This document shows positions 43,801 to 53,284 of a stretch of DNA of 64,000 bases, one piece after another. This DNA is from CAVSRC01 sp963830205 (GTDB lineage: Bacteria; Pseudomonadota; Alphaproteobacteria; Rhizobiales; Kaistiaceae): positions 1-64,000 of the forward strand of contig CAWHLP010000009.1 of the NCBI GenBank assembly GCA_963830205.1, read 5' to 3'. Under the pieces are notes generated by a model, which did not search any database, had not been told where the DNA came from, and saw only the letters and a program-made list of their open reading frames with translations. Numbering within the stretch: position 1 is the first letter of the stretch; every line of letters starts with the position of its first letter. Position numbers and translations under genes: made by a program.

Positions 43801-44864
43801 GGCGCCGGCGGCTTGCTGCCGCGCTCCTTGCCTGCCTGATCACCTCGCCGCCGCTGACCGCGACGGCGGCAGAATTGGGCTTTGCGCCGATCGAGGTCAC
43901 CGCGCGGCCGATTGCGCGCTTCGCGCTCGGCTCGTCCGAGACGCGCTTCGGGGCGCTGGAATTCCGCGGCGGCCTCCAGCTTTCCTCGCCCGACCCGCGC
44001 TTCGGCTCGCTCTCCGCCCTCGACTTTGCCGCCGACGGCCACACGCTCACCGCGGTTGCCGACACCGGCTTCTGGTTCACCGCCGCCCTTACCGAGGTAG
44101 ACGGGCGTCCGACCGGGCTCGCTGCTCCGATGCTGGCGCCGATGCTCGACGCCCGTGGGCGCCCCTTCGCCAGCAAGCTCGATTGCGACGCCGAGGGCCT
44201 GCGCATCGTCAGCCGCGACGGCCGGGCGACCGCCTACGTCTCCTTCGAGCGGCGGCCGGCGATCGGCCGCTATGTCGCCGCTCCGGACTTCGCCACCGCC
44301 CGGCGGAGCGACCTTCCGCTGCCCAAGTTCGTGAACCATCTCCAGGCGAACAAAGGCCTCGAGGCCCTCGCCGTGGCGCCCGCGGCAGGGCCGCTCGCCG
44401 GCGCCATCGTCGCCATCGCCGAACGCTCGCTCGACCGCGCCGGCAACCATCGCGGCTTCATCGTCGGCGCCCGCCGTGACGGAACCTTTGCCCTGGTGCG
44501 CTCCGATCGGTTCGACGTGTCGGACGCCGCCTTCCTGCCCGACGGCGACCTCATCGTCCTCGAACGCCGCTTCAATTTCACCGATGGTCTGGCCGTGCGC
44601 ATCCGGCGCATTCCCGGCGCTGCCATCCGCCCGGGGGCGATCGTGGACGGCCCGGTGCTCATCACGGCCGACATGAGTGACCAGATCGACAACATGGAGG
44701 GGCTGGCCGTGCGCACCGACGAGCACGGCGAGACGATCCTCACCCTTATCTCGGACGACAACGGCAACCACTTCCTGCAGCGCACGATCCTGCTGCAATT
44801 CGCCCTGACTGAGACCCCCGAGCCATCTCTGTCGCCGCCCTTGCCCACGCCGCGGCCGCACTGA
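43797..44864 (+). CDS. Esterase-like activity of phytase family protein, exported
   Basis: The 355-residue protein begins with a signal peptide (RRRRLAAALLACLITSPPLT, cleavage about residue 24). It contains beta-propeller-like repeats: FGSLSALDFAADGHTLTAVA, AYVSFERRPAIGRY and NHLQANKGLEALAV. It matches the family of phytase-like esterases (DUF known from the YbcL-like set). The substrate is unknown. It is translationally coupled to cobT by ATGA but has no obvious role in cobalamin synthesis. Confidence 0.75.
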   Translation: MRRRRLAAALLACLITSPPLTATAAELGFAPIEVTARPIARFALGSSETRFGALEFRGGLQLSSPDPRFGSLSALDFAADGHTLTAVADTGFWFTAALTEVDGRPTGLAAPMLAPMLDARGRPFASKLDCDAEGLRIVSRDGRATAYVSFERRPAIGRYVAAPDFATARRSDLPLPKFVNHLQANKGLEALAVAPAAGPLAGAIVAIAERSLDRAGNHRGFIVGARRDGTFALVRSDRFDVSDAAFLPDGDLIVLERRFNFTDGLAVRIRRIPGAAIRPGAIVDGPVLITADMSDQIDNMEGLAVRTDEHGETILTLISDDNGNHFLQRTILLQFALTETPEPSLSPPLPTPRPH

Positions 44865-44924
44865 AGGGCCGCAACCTTCGGCAGGCGCGATGCGCTAGGC
44901 TCGGCCCGCGCGATCCCGAACGAG

Positions 44925-46862
44925 ATGGAGCTTGCCTTGACCGCCCCCCAAACCGCCCCCTTCGGCTCCTGGAAGTCGCCGCTCACTGCCGACCTCATCG
45001 TCTCGGGCAGCATTCGCCTCGGCATGATCGCGCTCGACGGCGCGGACATCTACTGGAACGAGGGGCGACCGGCCGAGCGCGGGCGCCAGGTTATCGTGCG
45101 TCAGCGACCGGACGGCACGCGCGAGGACGTCAACCCGGCGCCGTTCAACGCCCGCACGCGCGTTCACGAATATGGCGGCGGCGACTTCGCCGTGCACGAG
45201 GGCACCGTCTACTTCTCCAATTTCGCTGACCAGCGGCTTTACACGATCGAGCCGGGCAAGGCACCGCGGCCGTTGACCCATGCCGAGGGCCACCGCTACG
45301 CCGACGCCGTGGTCGATGCACCGCGCAACCGCCTGATCTCAGTGCTCGAAGATCACAGCGGCGCTGGCGAGGCGAAGAACGGCATCGTCGCGGTGAATTG
45401 CGATTCCGGTGACGAGACGCTGCTCATCGCCGGCGACGATTTCTACGCCAGTCCGCGCCTCAGCCCCGACGGTACGACGCTGGCCTGGCTCGCCTGGAAC
45501 CACCCCAACATGCCTTGGGATGGCTGCGAGCTGCGCATCGCAACGCTTCGTCCGGACGGACTTCCGGGCGCCGCGCGCACGATCGCCGGCGGGGCGACAG
45601 AGGCCCTGTTCCAGCCGCAATGGTCGCCGGCGGGCGTGCTCCATTTCGTTTCCGACCGCACAGGCTGGTGGAACCTCTATCGCTGGCGCGACGGTACGGT
45701 CGAGGCAGTCGCGCCGATGGAGGCCGAGTTCGGCGTGCCCCTGTGGGTCTTCGGGCGCCCCACCTATGGCTTCGCCTCGGAGGAGCGCATCATCTCCGCC
45801 TATAACCGGCGCGGCACCTGGAGCCTGGCCGAAATCGAGACCGGCAGCGGCAGGCTGACCCCCATCGACACGCCCTTCACCGATATCGGCAGCCTGCATG
45901 TGACGCCGACAAGCGTCGTCTTCACCGCCGGTTCGCCGTCGCTCGCTAGCGCCATCGTTTCGCGCGATCTTGCCAGCGGCGCGATCGAGACCGTCCGCCG
46001 CGCCAGCGACCTCGAAATCAACCCGCGCTACGTCTCGGCGCCGGAGACCATCGAATTTCCCACCGCAAACGGCCTCACCGCCTTCGGCTTCTTCTATCCC
46101 CCACACAACGACGACTATGCTGCACCCGCTGGCGAGCTGCCGCCGTTGCTCGTCATGAGCCATGGCGGCCCGACGAGCGCAACCAGCGCCACGCTCTCGG
46201 CGCGCGTGCAATACTGGACCAGCCGCGGCATCGCCGTGCTCGACGTGAACTACGGCGGAAGCACCGGCTACGGCCGTCCCTATCGCGAGCGCCTCAACGG
46301 CAATTGGGGCGTTGTCGACGCCGACGACTGCGCCAATGGCGCCCGCTTCCTGGTCGGTGAGGGACGCGTCGACGGGAACCGGCTGTGCGTTACCGGCGGC
46401 AGTGCCGGCGGCTACACGACGCTTTGCGCGCTTGCCTTCGGCGATACCTTCAAGGCCGGCGCCAGCCACTACGGCATCGGCGACCTCGAGGGCATGGCGC
46501 GCGACACGCACAAGTTCGAATCCCGCTACCTGGACGGGCTGATCGGCCCTTACCCCGAACGCCGCGACCTCTACGTCGAGCGCTCCCCGATCCACCACCT
46601 CGACGGATTCGACTGCCCGGTCGTCTTCTTCCAGGGGCTGGAGGACGAGGTCGTGCCGCCCAACCAAGCCGAGGCGATGGTCGCGGCGCTGCGGGTCAAG
46701 GGCGTGCCGGTGGCTTACCTGCCGTTCCCAGGCGAGCAGCATGGCTTCCGCCAGGCGGAGAACATCAAGCGCGCGCTCGACGGCGAGCTTTATTTCTACA
46801 GCCGCGTCTTCGGCTTCGATCTCGCCGATCCGGTGGAACCGCTTGAGATCGACAATCTCTAG
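44925..46862 (+). CDS. S9 family peptidase (prolyl oligopeptidase/acylaminoacyl-peptidase-like)
   Basis: The 645-residue protein has an N-terminal beta-propeller (WD-like; FYASPRLSPDGTTLAWLAWN is one blade) and a C-terminal alpha/beta-hydrolase. The nucleophile is in CVTGGSAGGYTTLCALA, the acid is Asp in FFQGLEDEVVPPNQ and the base is His in PGEQHGFRQAEN. There is no signal peptide, so it likely acts in the cytoplasm on small peptides. The length is normal. Confidence 0.9.
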   Translation: MELALTAPQTAPFGSWKSPLTADLIVSGSIRLGMIALDGADIYWNEGRPAERGRQVIVRQRPDGTREDVNPAPFNARTRVHEYGGGDFAVHEGTVYFSNFADQRLYTIEPGKAPRPLTHAEGHRYADAVVDAPRNRLISVLEDHSGAGEAKNGIVAVNCDSGDETLLIAGDDFYASPRLSPDGTTLAWLAWNHPNMPWDGCELRIATLRPDGLPGAARTIAGGATEALFQPQWSPAGVLHFVSDRTGWWNLYRWRDGTVEAVAPMEAEFGVPLWVFGRPTYGFASEERIISAYNRRGTWSLAEIETGSGRLTPIDTPFTDIGSLHVTPTSVVFTAGSPSLASAIVSRDLASGAIETVRRASDLEINPRYVSAPETIEFPTANGLTAFGFFYPPHNDDYAAPAGELPPLLVMSHGGPTSATSATLSARVQYWTSRGIAVLDVNYGGSTGYGRPYRERLNGNWGVVDADDCANGARFLVGEGRVDGNRLCVTGGSAGGYTTLCALAFGDTFKAGASHYGIGDLEGMARDTHKFESRYLDGLIGPYPERRDLYVERSPIHHLDGFDCPVVFFQGLEDEVVPPNQAEAMVAALRVKGVPVAYLPFPGEQHGFRQAENIKRALDGELYFYSRVFGFDLADPVEPLEIDNL

Positions 46863-46865
46863 GGA

Positions 46866-46892
46866 GACGAAAACGGCGCCCCGAGGGCGCCG
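46866..46892 (-). terminator. Rho-independent terminator of rpmB
   Basis: On the minus strand a stem ACGGCGCC / GGCGCCGT (46873-46892) is followed by TTTTCG, at the expected distance after the rpmB stop. The plus-strand S9 gene also ends here. Confidence 0.65.
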
Positions 46893-46920
46893 TCCGCAAT
46901 CCTGCTTTAGAACCGCCGGA

Positions 46921-47214
46921 TCACGCGCTGGCGGCAACCGACCGCTTGGCGACTTCGCGCTTCAGCTTCAGCGCCCGCGGCGACAGCTCGCTGTCGCGAG
47001 CGGCGGCCAGGAACTTGTCCAGCCCGCCGCGGTGCTCAACCGAGCGCAGCGCGTGGGAGCTGATCTTGAGGTTGACCGAGGTGCCCAGCGCCTCGCTCAT
47101 CAGCGTCACCTGGTTGAGATTGGGCAGAAACCGCCGGCGCGTCCTGTTGTTCGCGTGGCTGACATTGTTGCCGGTCAGGACCGCTTTGCCGGTCAATTCG
47201 CAGCGCCGTGCCAT
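46921..47214 (-). CDS. rpmB: 50S ribosomal protein L28
   Basis: The 97-residue protein starts MARRCELTGKAVLTGNNVSH and contains RRFLPNLNQVTLMSEAL, the L28 pattern. The length matches alphaproteobacterial L28. I chose the ATG at 47214; the upstream ATG at 47256 would add residues not in the family. It has its own promoter and terminator. Confidence 0.96.
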   Translation of the reverse strand: MARRCELTGKAVLTGNNVSHANNRTRRRFLPNLNQVTLMSEALGTSVNLKISSHALRSVEHRGGLDKFLAAARDSELSPRALKLKREVAKRSVAASA

Positions 47215-47291
47215 GGAAAAATCCTCGTTTGCCGCCGGTTTGCGCCAATTCGGCATGCAACGTGACGGGCCTTTTTTAGGAAAGTGGCATT

Positions 47292-47320
47292 GCTATAGTG
47301 ACGGCCCATTTCGCCGTCAA
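47292..47320 (-). promoter_or_regulatory. rpmB promoter
   Basis: On the minus strand TTGACG (47315-47320), a 17-base spacer and TATAGC (47292-47297) lie about 75 bases upstream of the rpmB ATG. This is a good vegetative promoter. Confidence 0.65.
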
Positions 47321-47457
47321 GGCGGCATTCCGCCGGATCAAACGCCCAGCAATGTGAACGATCCCCTCTTTCGGGCGTGGTGACGTTCTTGGCAAATCAG
47401 CATAATAATGCTCTCGTTAACCAATGGTCAGCCATGATTTGAGGGGTCCCTGCCGTC

Positions 47458-48345
47458 ATGGCGGCCCTTGATGCGACACTCGGCACAATGATGATGACCG
47501 CTTTTTCAGCCGCTGTCCGGACGTGCAGGAGGATTCTCCTGGCGGCGCTGGTCGTCGCGCCGATGGCCGCGGCCGGCGCCGAGGCCGCCGACACCACGCT
47601 CAAGGCGGGCTACCTGATCACCATCGCCGGCATCACCATCGGCAAGGTCAATGCCGAGGGCCGCTTCACCGATACCGGCTACGCCGCCACCATCAGCGGA
47701 CGGACCTACGGCATCAGCCGCATGGTCTCCGACGCCCATGCCGTGCTTGCTGGCAACGGCCGCATCCGCGGTGGCCACGTCACCCCGGCCAGCTATGCCC
47801 TCGATACCGACGAAAAGGGCTTCCAGACCCATGTCAGCATGGCCATGCGTGGCGGGTCGATCGTCAACGTTTCCGCCGCGCCGCACCTGATGCCCTATCC
47901 CGACCGCGTGCCGGTGACCCCCAACCACAAGCGCAACGTGGTCGATCCGGTGGGCGCCTTCATGGTGGCCGTCGACCAGCCGATGCAGGTGACCGGCCCC
48001 AGCGCCTGCAACCGCACCGTCAAGGTCTTCGACGGCTGGCAGCGCTACGACGTCAAGCTCACCTTCAAGGAAAGCCGGCACGTCAACAACGCCGACGGCG
48101 CCTATTCCGGCGAGGTGTTCATCTGCAGCGCCCGCTACGTTCCGGTTGCCGGCCATCGGTCGGGCCGCGATTCGGTGCAATACATGGCCGACAACAAGCG
48201 CCTCGAGGTGTGGCTGGTGCCGGTCAACGGCACGCGCGTGCTCGTTCCCTACCGCATCCTGATCGGCACGCCGATGGGTGATCTGGTGATCATCAACTCC
48301 GACTTCACCGTCAGCGCCACCGAGCGGCAGGCGAACGCCGGTTAG
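47458..48345 (+). CDS. DUF3108 domain-containing exported protein
   Basis: The 295-residue protein has an N-terminal signal region (about residues 20-43, ILLAALVVAPMAAAGAEAA). The DUF3108 fold follows, with LKAGYLITIAGITIGKVNAEG and PYRILIGTPMGDLVIINSDF near the end. Two Cys (PSACNRTV and FICSARY) may form a disulfide. The family is periplasmic and of unknown function. The gene is divergent from rpmB. A later start at one of three adjacent Met residues (from about 47488) is possible. Confidence 0.85.
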   Translation: MAALDATLGTMMMTAFSAAVRTCRRILLAALVVAPMAAAGAEAADTTLKAGYLITIAGITIGKVNAEGRFTDTGYAATISGRTYGISRMVSDAHAVLAGNGRIRGGHVTPASYALDTDEKGFQTHVSMAMRGGSIVNVSAAPHLMPYPDRVPVTPNHKRNVVDPVGAFMVAVDQPMQVTGPSACNRTVKVFDGWQRYDVKLTFKESRHVNNADGAYSGEVFICSARYVPVAGHRSGRDSVQYMADNKRLEVWLVPVNGTRVLVPYRILIGTPMGDLVIINSDFTVSATERQANAG

Positions 48346-48731
48346 GTCGCCCGGCCCGGTCTATCCACAGCTTGTCCACAGGGGCCGCCGCAACGCCTGC
48401 CGTCAAAATCCCGTCGCAATTGCGAGTCCGCCGAGGCGCCACGGGCGAAGCGCCAGCCCCATCGCTATTTCTGCGGAGGGATATCAACATGTCGTGGACG
48501 GCGACCGGCCGTGCCACACATATCGTGGCGAACGGAAAGGGACTCGACCCGAGTCTGTGATTCGGGCCGGTTTTGTTCCAGACTCGTTCGCCTGATGGAA
48601 AACCACCGGAAGTCAAAGGAATCTCGCGTATTCCGGCACCGCTGTGCTAGAGGGAAGGGGTTGGCTCAGCCCGCGCTCCGCATGCGTGGGCGAGCCCCTG
48701 AGCGGACGACGGAAGACACGCCAGTCCCGAT
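48346..48731. other. Intergenic region with two DnaA-box-like sites
   Basis: The 386 bases hold no supported gene. CTATCCACA (48361-48369) and TTGTCCACA (48372-48380), each one base from the consensus TTATCCACA, lie in tandem 11 bases apart. No promoter for the downstream helicase was clear to me. Confidence 0.5.
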
Positions 48732-51700
48732 ATGAGTGTTTCCCCCAAGCCCGAACCGGCCGTCGGTGTGCACGGCCGCAATGTCGTTGCCGTACTGGGA
48801 CCCACCAATACCGGCAAGACGCACCTCGCCATCGAGCGGATGCTGGCCCATCCCTCCGGCATGATCGGCCTGCCGCTGAGGCTGCTTGCCCGCGAGGTCT
48901 ACTCGAAGATCGCCGGGCGCATTGGCGCCGACCAGGTGGCGCTGATCACCGGCGAAGAAAAGATCGTCCCGGCCAATCCGCGTTTTCGCGTCTGCACCGT
49001 CGAGGCGATGCCGACCGAGACCGACGTGTCGTTCCTGGCGATCGACGAGATCCAGCTCGCCAGCGACCTCGAGCGCGGCCACGTCTTCACCGACCGCATG
49101 CTCAACCTGCGCGGCCGCGACGAGACCCTGCTGCTCGGCGCCGCCACCATGCGCGGCATCGTCGAGAAGCTGCTGCCCGGCGTCAACGTCGTCACCCGAC
49201 CGCGCATGTCGCTGCTCACCTGGTCGGGCTCGAAAAAGATCACCCGCCTCCCGCGGCGCTCTGCCGTCGTCGCCTTCTCGGCTGACGAGGTCTACGCCAT
49301 CGCCGAGCTGATCCGGCGCCAGCGCGGCGGCGCCGCCGTGGTGCTGGGCTCGCTCAGCCCCCGCACGCGCAACGCCCAGGTCGAGATCTTCCAGTCGGGC
49401 GACGTCGATTTTCTGGTCGCCACCGACGCCATCGGCATGGGCCTCAACCTCGACGTCGATCACGTCGCCTTCGCCGGCGACCGCAAGTTCGACGGCTACC
49501 AGCACCGCCGCCTGACCCCGGCCGAGTTCGGCCAGATCGCCGGACGCGCCGGCCGCCACATGCGCGACGGCACCTTCGGCGTCACCAGCCGCGTCGACCC
49601 ATTCGACGACGACCTGGTCGAGGCGCTGGAGACCCACCGCTTCGACCCGGTGAAGACGGTGCAGTGGCGCAACCGCGATCTCGACTTCTCGACGCTGGCC
49701 GCGCTTCATGCGAGCCTCGACCGGCCCCCGACGCGCGACGGCCTGGTCAAGGCGCCGCCGGCCGATGACGTGGCCGCGCTTCAGTTGGTCGGCCGCGACC
49801 CCGACATCCGGGAGCTCGCCGACAGGCGCGAGCGCGTCGCCACCCTGTGGGACGTCTGTCAGGTCCCCGACTATCGCAAGATCGCACCGGCCAACCATGC
49901 CGAACTGATCGCCACGCTGTTCGGTTTCCTCGCCCGCGACGGCGTCATTCCCGACGACTGGTTCGCCGGCCAGATCGCCTTCGCCGACCATGTCGACGGC
50001 GACATCGATACGCTCGCCAACCGCATCGCCCACATCCGCACCTGGACGTTTGCGGCCAATCGGCCGCAATGGCTGCGCGACCCGGCCCATTGGCAGGAGC
50101 GGACGCGCGCGATAGAGGATCGCTTGTCGGACGCGCTGCATGAGCGGCTGACCGCCCGTTTTGTCGACCGGCGGACCAGCGTGCTGATGCGGCGGTTGAA
50201 AGAGAATGCAATGCTCGAAGCCGAGATTACGCCGGCCGGCGAGGTTCTGGTCGAAGGCCAGCACGTCGGCAGCCTGGAGGGGTTCCGCTTTGCACCTGAC
50301 CCGTTAGCCGACGGGCCGGAGGCCAAGGCGCTGCGCAGCGCTGCCCAGAAGGCGCTCGCCGGCGAGATCGCCGAGCGCGCCGAAAAGGTGGCGACCGCCG
50401 CCAACAAGGACTTCATCCTCGCCGGCGACGGCACGCTGCGCTGGCAGGGCGCGGCGATCGCGCGCCTCACCCAGGGTGACGACGCGCTGAAGCCGCGGCT
50501 GATCCTCCTCGCTGACGAACTGCTGCCGGCCGCCGGCCGCGACCGGGTCCAGGCGCGCATCGACCTGTGGCTCTCGGCCCAGGCGGAGACGCTGCTCAAG
50601 CCGCTGTTCGACCTGCGCACCGCCGCCACCCTGGCGCCGGCCGCACGCGGCCTTGCCTTCCGCCTGAGCGAAGGCTTCGGCATCATCGACCGGGCAACGA
50701 TCGCCGACGAGGTGCGCAACCTCGACCAGGAGGCCCGCGCCGGCATGCGGGCGCTGGGCGTGCGCTTCGGCGCCTATCACATCTACGTCCCGGCACTGCT
50801 CAAGCCCGGCCCCGGCGGGCTGCTCGCCACCTTCTGGGCGCTCAAGAACGGCGGCCTCGATACGCCCGGCCTCACCGACCTGCAGCGGCTGGCCGCTTCC
50901 GGCCGCACCAGCGTTCCCGTCGACCCGGTGATTCCGGCGGCGCTCTACCGCATCGTCGGCTACCGGCTGGCCGGCACGCGCGCCGTGCGCATCGACATTC
51001 TCGAGCGCCTCGCCGATCTCATCCGCCCGCTGATCGCCTGGCGGCCGACGCCAGAATCCCCGACGCCGCCCGACGGTGCCATCGCCGGCTACGGCTTCAC
51101 CGTCACCGTCGCCATGACCTCGCTGCTCGGCTGCTCGGGCGAGGACTTCGCCTCGGTGCTGACCTCGCTCGGCTATCGCATGGAGCGCCGCCCGGCGCCG
51201 GAGAAGCCGGCCGCCGCCGAGCCGCCGGCCGAAGCAATTGCCGAGGCGGCCGCCGCCGAGGACGCGATGCCGACGCCGGCCGAGCCCGACGCGACAGCGC
51301 CTGCGACCGATGCCGAAGCGGCAGTGCCCGAGGCCGAGGCGACGTCCCAGGTGGAGGCCGAAGAAGTCGCGCCTGCCGTCACGACCGAGGAAGCATGCGA
51401 GCCGCTTGCTGCGGAGGAGCCGGTCGCGGAAGCGCCGTCGACCGAGGCGGCCATCGCAGAGCCGACAGCGGCAGAGCCGGTCGTCGCCGAGGCGCCGACC
51501 GCGGAGGCAGCCACGGCGGAGTCCGCACCGGCAGAACCGGGCACCGCGGAACCGGTCGCCACGGAAACCGCCGAGGCACCGGCCGAGCCGGCCTTCATCG
51601 AGGTCTGGCGTCCGGGCCGTCCCGGCGGCCAGCAGCGCCACCATCGCCGCGAGCGCCGCCCCGAGCGCGCCGCCCCGGCCGATGCCGCCCCGCGCACCGA

Positions 51701-52016
51701 TGCCGCCCCGCCGGGCGAAGCGCCGGCCGAGAGCGGTGAGCCGCGAGAGCAGCGGGAGCCCAATCGCCGCAAGGGCAAGTCCGCCAGGCCCCACCGGCAA
51801 TTCGACCGCTCCGATCGGCCGGACCGTTCCGATCGTCCCGAGCGTGGCGAGCGGCGCGACCGACCAGACCGCCGCGACCGCGACCGTCCCCACGGCGCTC
51901 CGCCACAGGCCACGGGCCGGCCGGAGCGCAAGGAGAAGGTCGCCGATCCGCTGTCGCCCTTCGCCGCACTGGCTGCGCTCAAGGCGCGGCTGGAAGGCCG
52001 CGAGGAAAAAAGCTGA
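48732..52016 (+). CDS. SUV3-like ATP-dependent RNA helicase
   Basis: The 1094-residue protein starts with Walker A VAVLGPTNTGKTHLAIERM and has ATLAIDEIQ-like FLAIDEIQLASDLERGH, then motif VI QIAGRAGRHMRDGTFGV. These fit the mitochondrial SUV3/helicase family found in alphaproteobacteria. After about residue 800 the protein is low complexity: an Ala/Glu-rich stretch (about 820-960), then a basic Arg/Asp-rich stretch (RSDRPDRSDRPERGERRDRP), likely disordered RNA-binding tails. It lies six bases before the S4 gene, so it is probably co-transcribed with it. Confidence 0.9.
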   Translation: MSVSPKPEPAVGVHGRNVVAVLGPTNTGKTHLAIERMLAHPSGMIGLPLRLLAREVYSKIAGRIGADQVALITGEEKIVPANPRFRVCTVEAMPTETDVSFLAIDEIQLASDLERGHVFTDRMLNLRGRDETLLLGAATMRGIVEKLLPGVNVVTRPRMSLLTWSGSKKITRLPRRSAVVAFSADEVYAIAELIRRQRGGAAVVLGSLSPRTRNAQVEIFQSGDVDFLVATDAIGMGLNLDVDHVAFAGDRKFDGYQHRRLTPAEFGQIAGRAGRHMRDGTFGVTSRVDPFDDDLVEALETHRFDPVKTVQWRNRDLDFSTLAALHASLDRPPTRDGLVKAPPADDVAALQLVGRDPDIRELADRRERVATLWDVCQVPDYRKIAPANHAELIATLFGFLARDGVIPDDWFAGQIAFADHVDGDIDTLANRIAHIRTWTFAANRPQWLRDPAHWQERTRAIEDRLSDALHERLTARFVDRRTSVLMRRLKENAMLEAEITPAGEVLVEGQHVGSLEGFRFAPDPLADGPEAKALRSAAQKALAGEIAERAEKVATAANKDFILAGDGTLRWQGAAIARLTQGDDALKPRLILLADELLPAAGRDRVQARIDLWLSAQAETLLKPLFDLRTAATLAPAARGLAFRLSEGFGIIDRATIADEVRNLDQEARAGMRALGVRFGAYHIYVPALLKPGPGGLLATFWALKNGGLDTPGLTDLQRLAASGRTSVPVDPVIPAALYRIVGYRLAGTRAVRIDILERLADLIRPLIAWRPTPESPTPPDGAIAGYGFTVTVAMTSLLGCSGEDFASVLTSLGYRMERRPAPEKPAAAEPPAEAIAEAAAAEDAMPTPAEPDATAPATDAEAAVPEAEATSQVEAEEVAPAVTTEEACEPLAAEEPVAEAPSTEAAIAEPTAAEPVVAEAPTAEAATAESAPAEPGTAEPVATETAEAPAEPAFIEVWRPGRPGGQQRHHRRERRPERAAPADAAPRTDAAPPGEAPAESGEPREQREPNRRKGKSARPHRQFDRSDRPDRSDRPERGERRDRPDRRDRDRPHGAPPQATGRPERKEKVADPLSPFAALAALKARLEGREEKS

Positions 52017-52022
52017 CCCCAT

Positions 52023-52436
52023 ATGGCCGGCGAGGGTCGCCAGCGCATCGACAAGTGGCTGTGGTTCGCCCGGCTGGTGAAGACCCGCACGCTGGCGCAG
52101 AAACTGGTGCTGTCCGGCCGCGTCCGCGTCAACCGCGAGAAGGTCGACGCCCCCAGCCATCTGGTCAAGGCTGACGACGTGCTCACCATCGCCGGCGAGC
52201 GCGGCGTGCGCGTGCTCAAGGTGCTGGCCCCCGGCACCCGCCGCGGCCCCGCCCCCGAAGCGCAGCTCCTCTACGACGACCTGTCGCCGGCACCGGCATC
52301 GCCCGAGGCCGCGGCCGAAGCTGCGCCCGCCGGCGACCGTCCGGCCGGCTCAGGCCGCCCCACCAAGCGCGATCGTCGCGCCACGGACAGGCTGCGCGGC
52401 GCCATTGGCGAGGATTTTCCAGCCAAGGACGATTGA
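52023..52436 (+). CDS. S4-domain RNA-binding protein (Hsp15-like)
   Basis: The 137-residue protein has an N-terminal S4 domain (IDKWLWFARLVKTRTLAQKL, then VLSGRVRVNREKVDAPSHLV) that binds structured RNA. The family includes Hsp15, which rescues stalled 50S subunits. The C-terminal third is Pro/Ala-rich and basic. It lies directly after the helicase and before fdxA in a conserved order. Confidence 0.88.
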   Translation: MAGEGRQRIDKWLWFARLVKTRTLAQKLVLSGRVRVNREKVDAPSHLVKADDVLTIAGERGVRVLKVLAPGTRRGPAPEAQLLYDDLSPAPASPEAAAEAAPAGDRPAGSGRPTKRDRRATDRLRGAIGEDFPAKDD

Positions 52437-52562
52437 CGGGCAAATCCGATCCGCCCGGCCGCCCCGTCGCGACTATCCGCGTCTTGCGCGGCCGGAGCAA
52501 ACCGGATACCGAAATCCGCCATTCCTCTAGCGCCCGAATGGCGCAACCGGCCGGATGGACCT

Positions 52563-52901
52563 GTGACCTACGTCGTCAACGACAACTGCATCAAGTGCAA
52601 GTACACCGACTGCGTCGAGGTGTGCCCCGTGGACTGTTTCTACGAGGGCGAGAACATGCTCGTCATCCATCCCGACGAGTGCATCGACTGCGGCGTCTGC
52701 GAGCCCGAATGCCCGGCCGACGCCATCAAGCCGGACACCGAGCCCGGCCTCGAGAAATGGTTGCAGGTGAACGCCGAATACGCCTCAAAGTGGCCAAATA
52801 TCACGGCCAAGAAGGACGCACCGCCGGACGCCAAGGACTTCGAAGGCGTGCCCGACAAGTTCGAGAAATATTTCTCGCCTGAGCCAGGCGAGGGTGACTG
52901 A
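52563..52901 (+). CDS. fdxA: 7Fe ferredoxin FdxA
   Basis: The 112-residue electron carrier binds one [3Fe-4S] and one [4Fe-4S] cluster through the cysteines of NCIKCKYTDCVEVCPVDCF and ECIDCGVCEPECPADA. It starts with GTG at 52563, giving the usual MTYVVNDNCIKC beginning. The length is typical of alphaproteobacterial FdxA, which commonly precedes carD. Confidence 0.95.
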   Translation: MTYVVNDNCIKCKYTDCVEVCPVDCFYEGENMLVIHPDECIDCGVCEPECPADAIKPDTEPGLEKWLQVNAEYASKWPNITAKKDAPPDAKDFEGVPDKFEKYFSPEPGEGD

Positions 52902-53284
52902 CGCCGCGCCAGCGGGAAACCGCAGAAATATCGGCTGAATCTGCTCCGGCGGCCGGTGAGGCGCCGCAATAAGCGTCAACATTGTTTACCGTCGGCCCGG
53001 TAAGCCATTGAAAATTACCGATTTTGTGATATATTCACAAAACTGTCGGAACAAAACGAGCTCCTGCTCGCACCCCGCGCATCGTCTTCAGCGTGACCGG
53101 TTCCAGGCGTTCACGAAGCTGGCCCAGCCGATAAGGCTGGCTGGAAGCCGTTGTGGACGCACCGGTTGCATGCGCAGTGCCCTGCACGGAAGCCGAGCCG
53201 AACTGACAGGAGCGAACAAGAGGCGGCGCCGCCGCCGGTTCCCGCCTATCCCCAGGGGCGGCGTCAAACGGAGTTGATGTCTCA
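52902..53284 (+). other. carD upstream region with long leader
   Basis: The 383 bases hold no gene. They contain an AT-rich promoter with an overlapping palindrome (53008-53042) and then about 240 bases of leader with hairpins, for example CCAGCC-GATAA-GGCTGG near 53118-53134. A long 5' leader may allow control after transcription starts. Confidence 0.5.
53008..53042 (+). promoter_or_regulatory. Probable carD promoter with overlapping palindromic operator
   Basis: TTGAAA (53008-53013), a 16-base gap and TATATT (53030-53035) form a promoter. The -10 box lies inside a perfect inverted repeat TTTTGTGA-TATAT-TCACAAAA (53022-53042). The TGTGA/TCACA half-sites resemble Crp/Fnr-family boxes but with five rather than six bases between. 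Confidence 0.55.
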
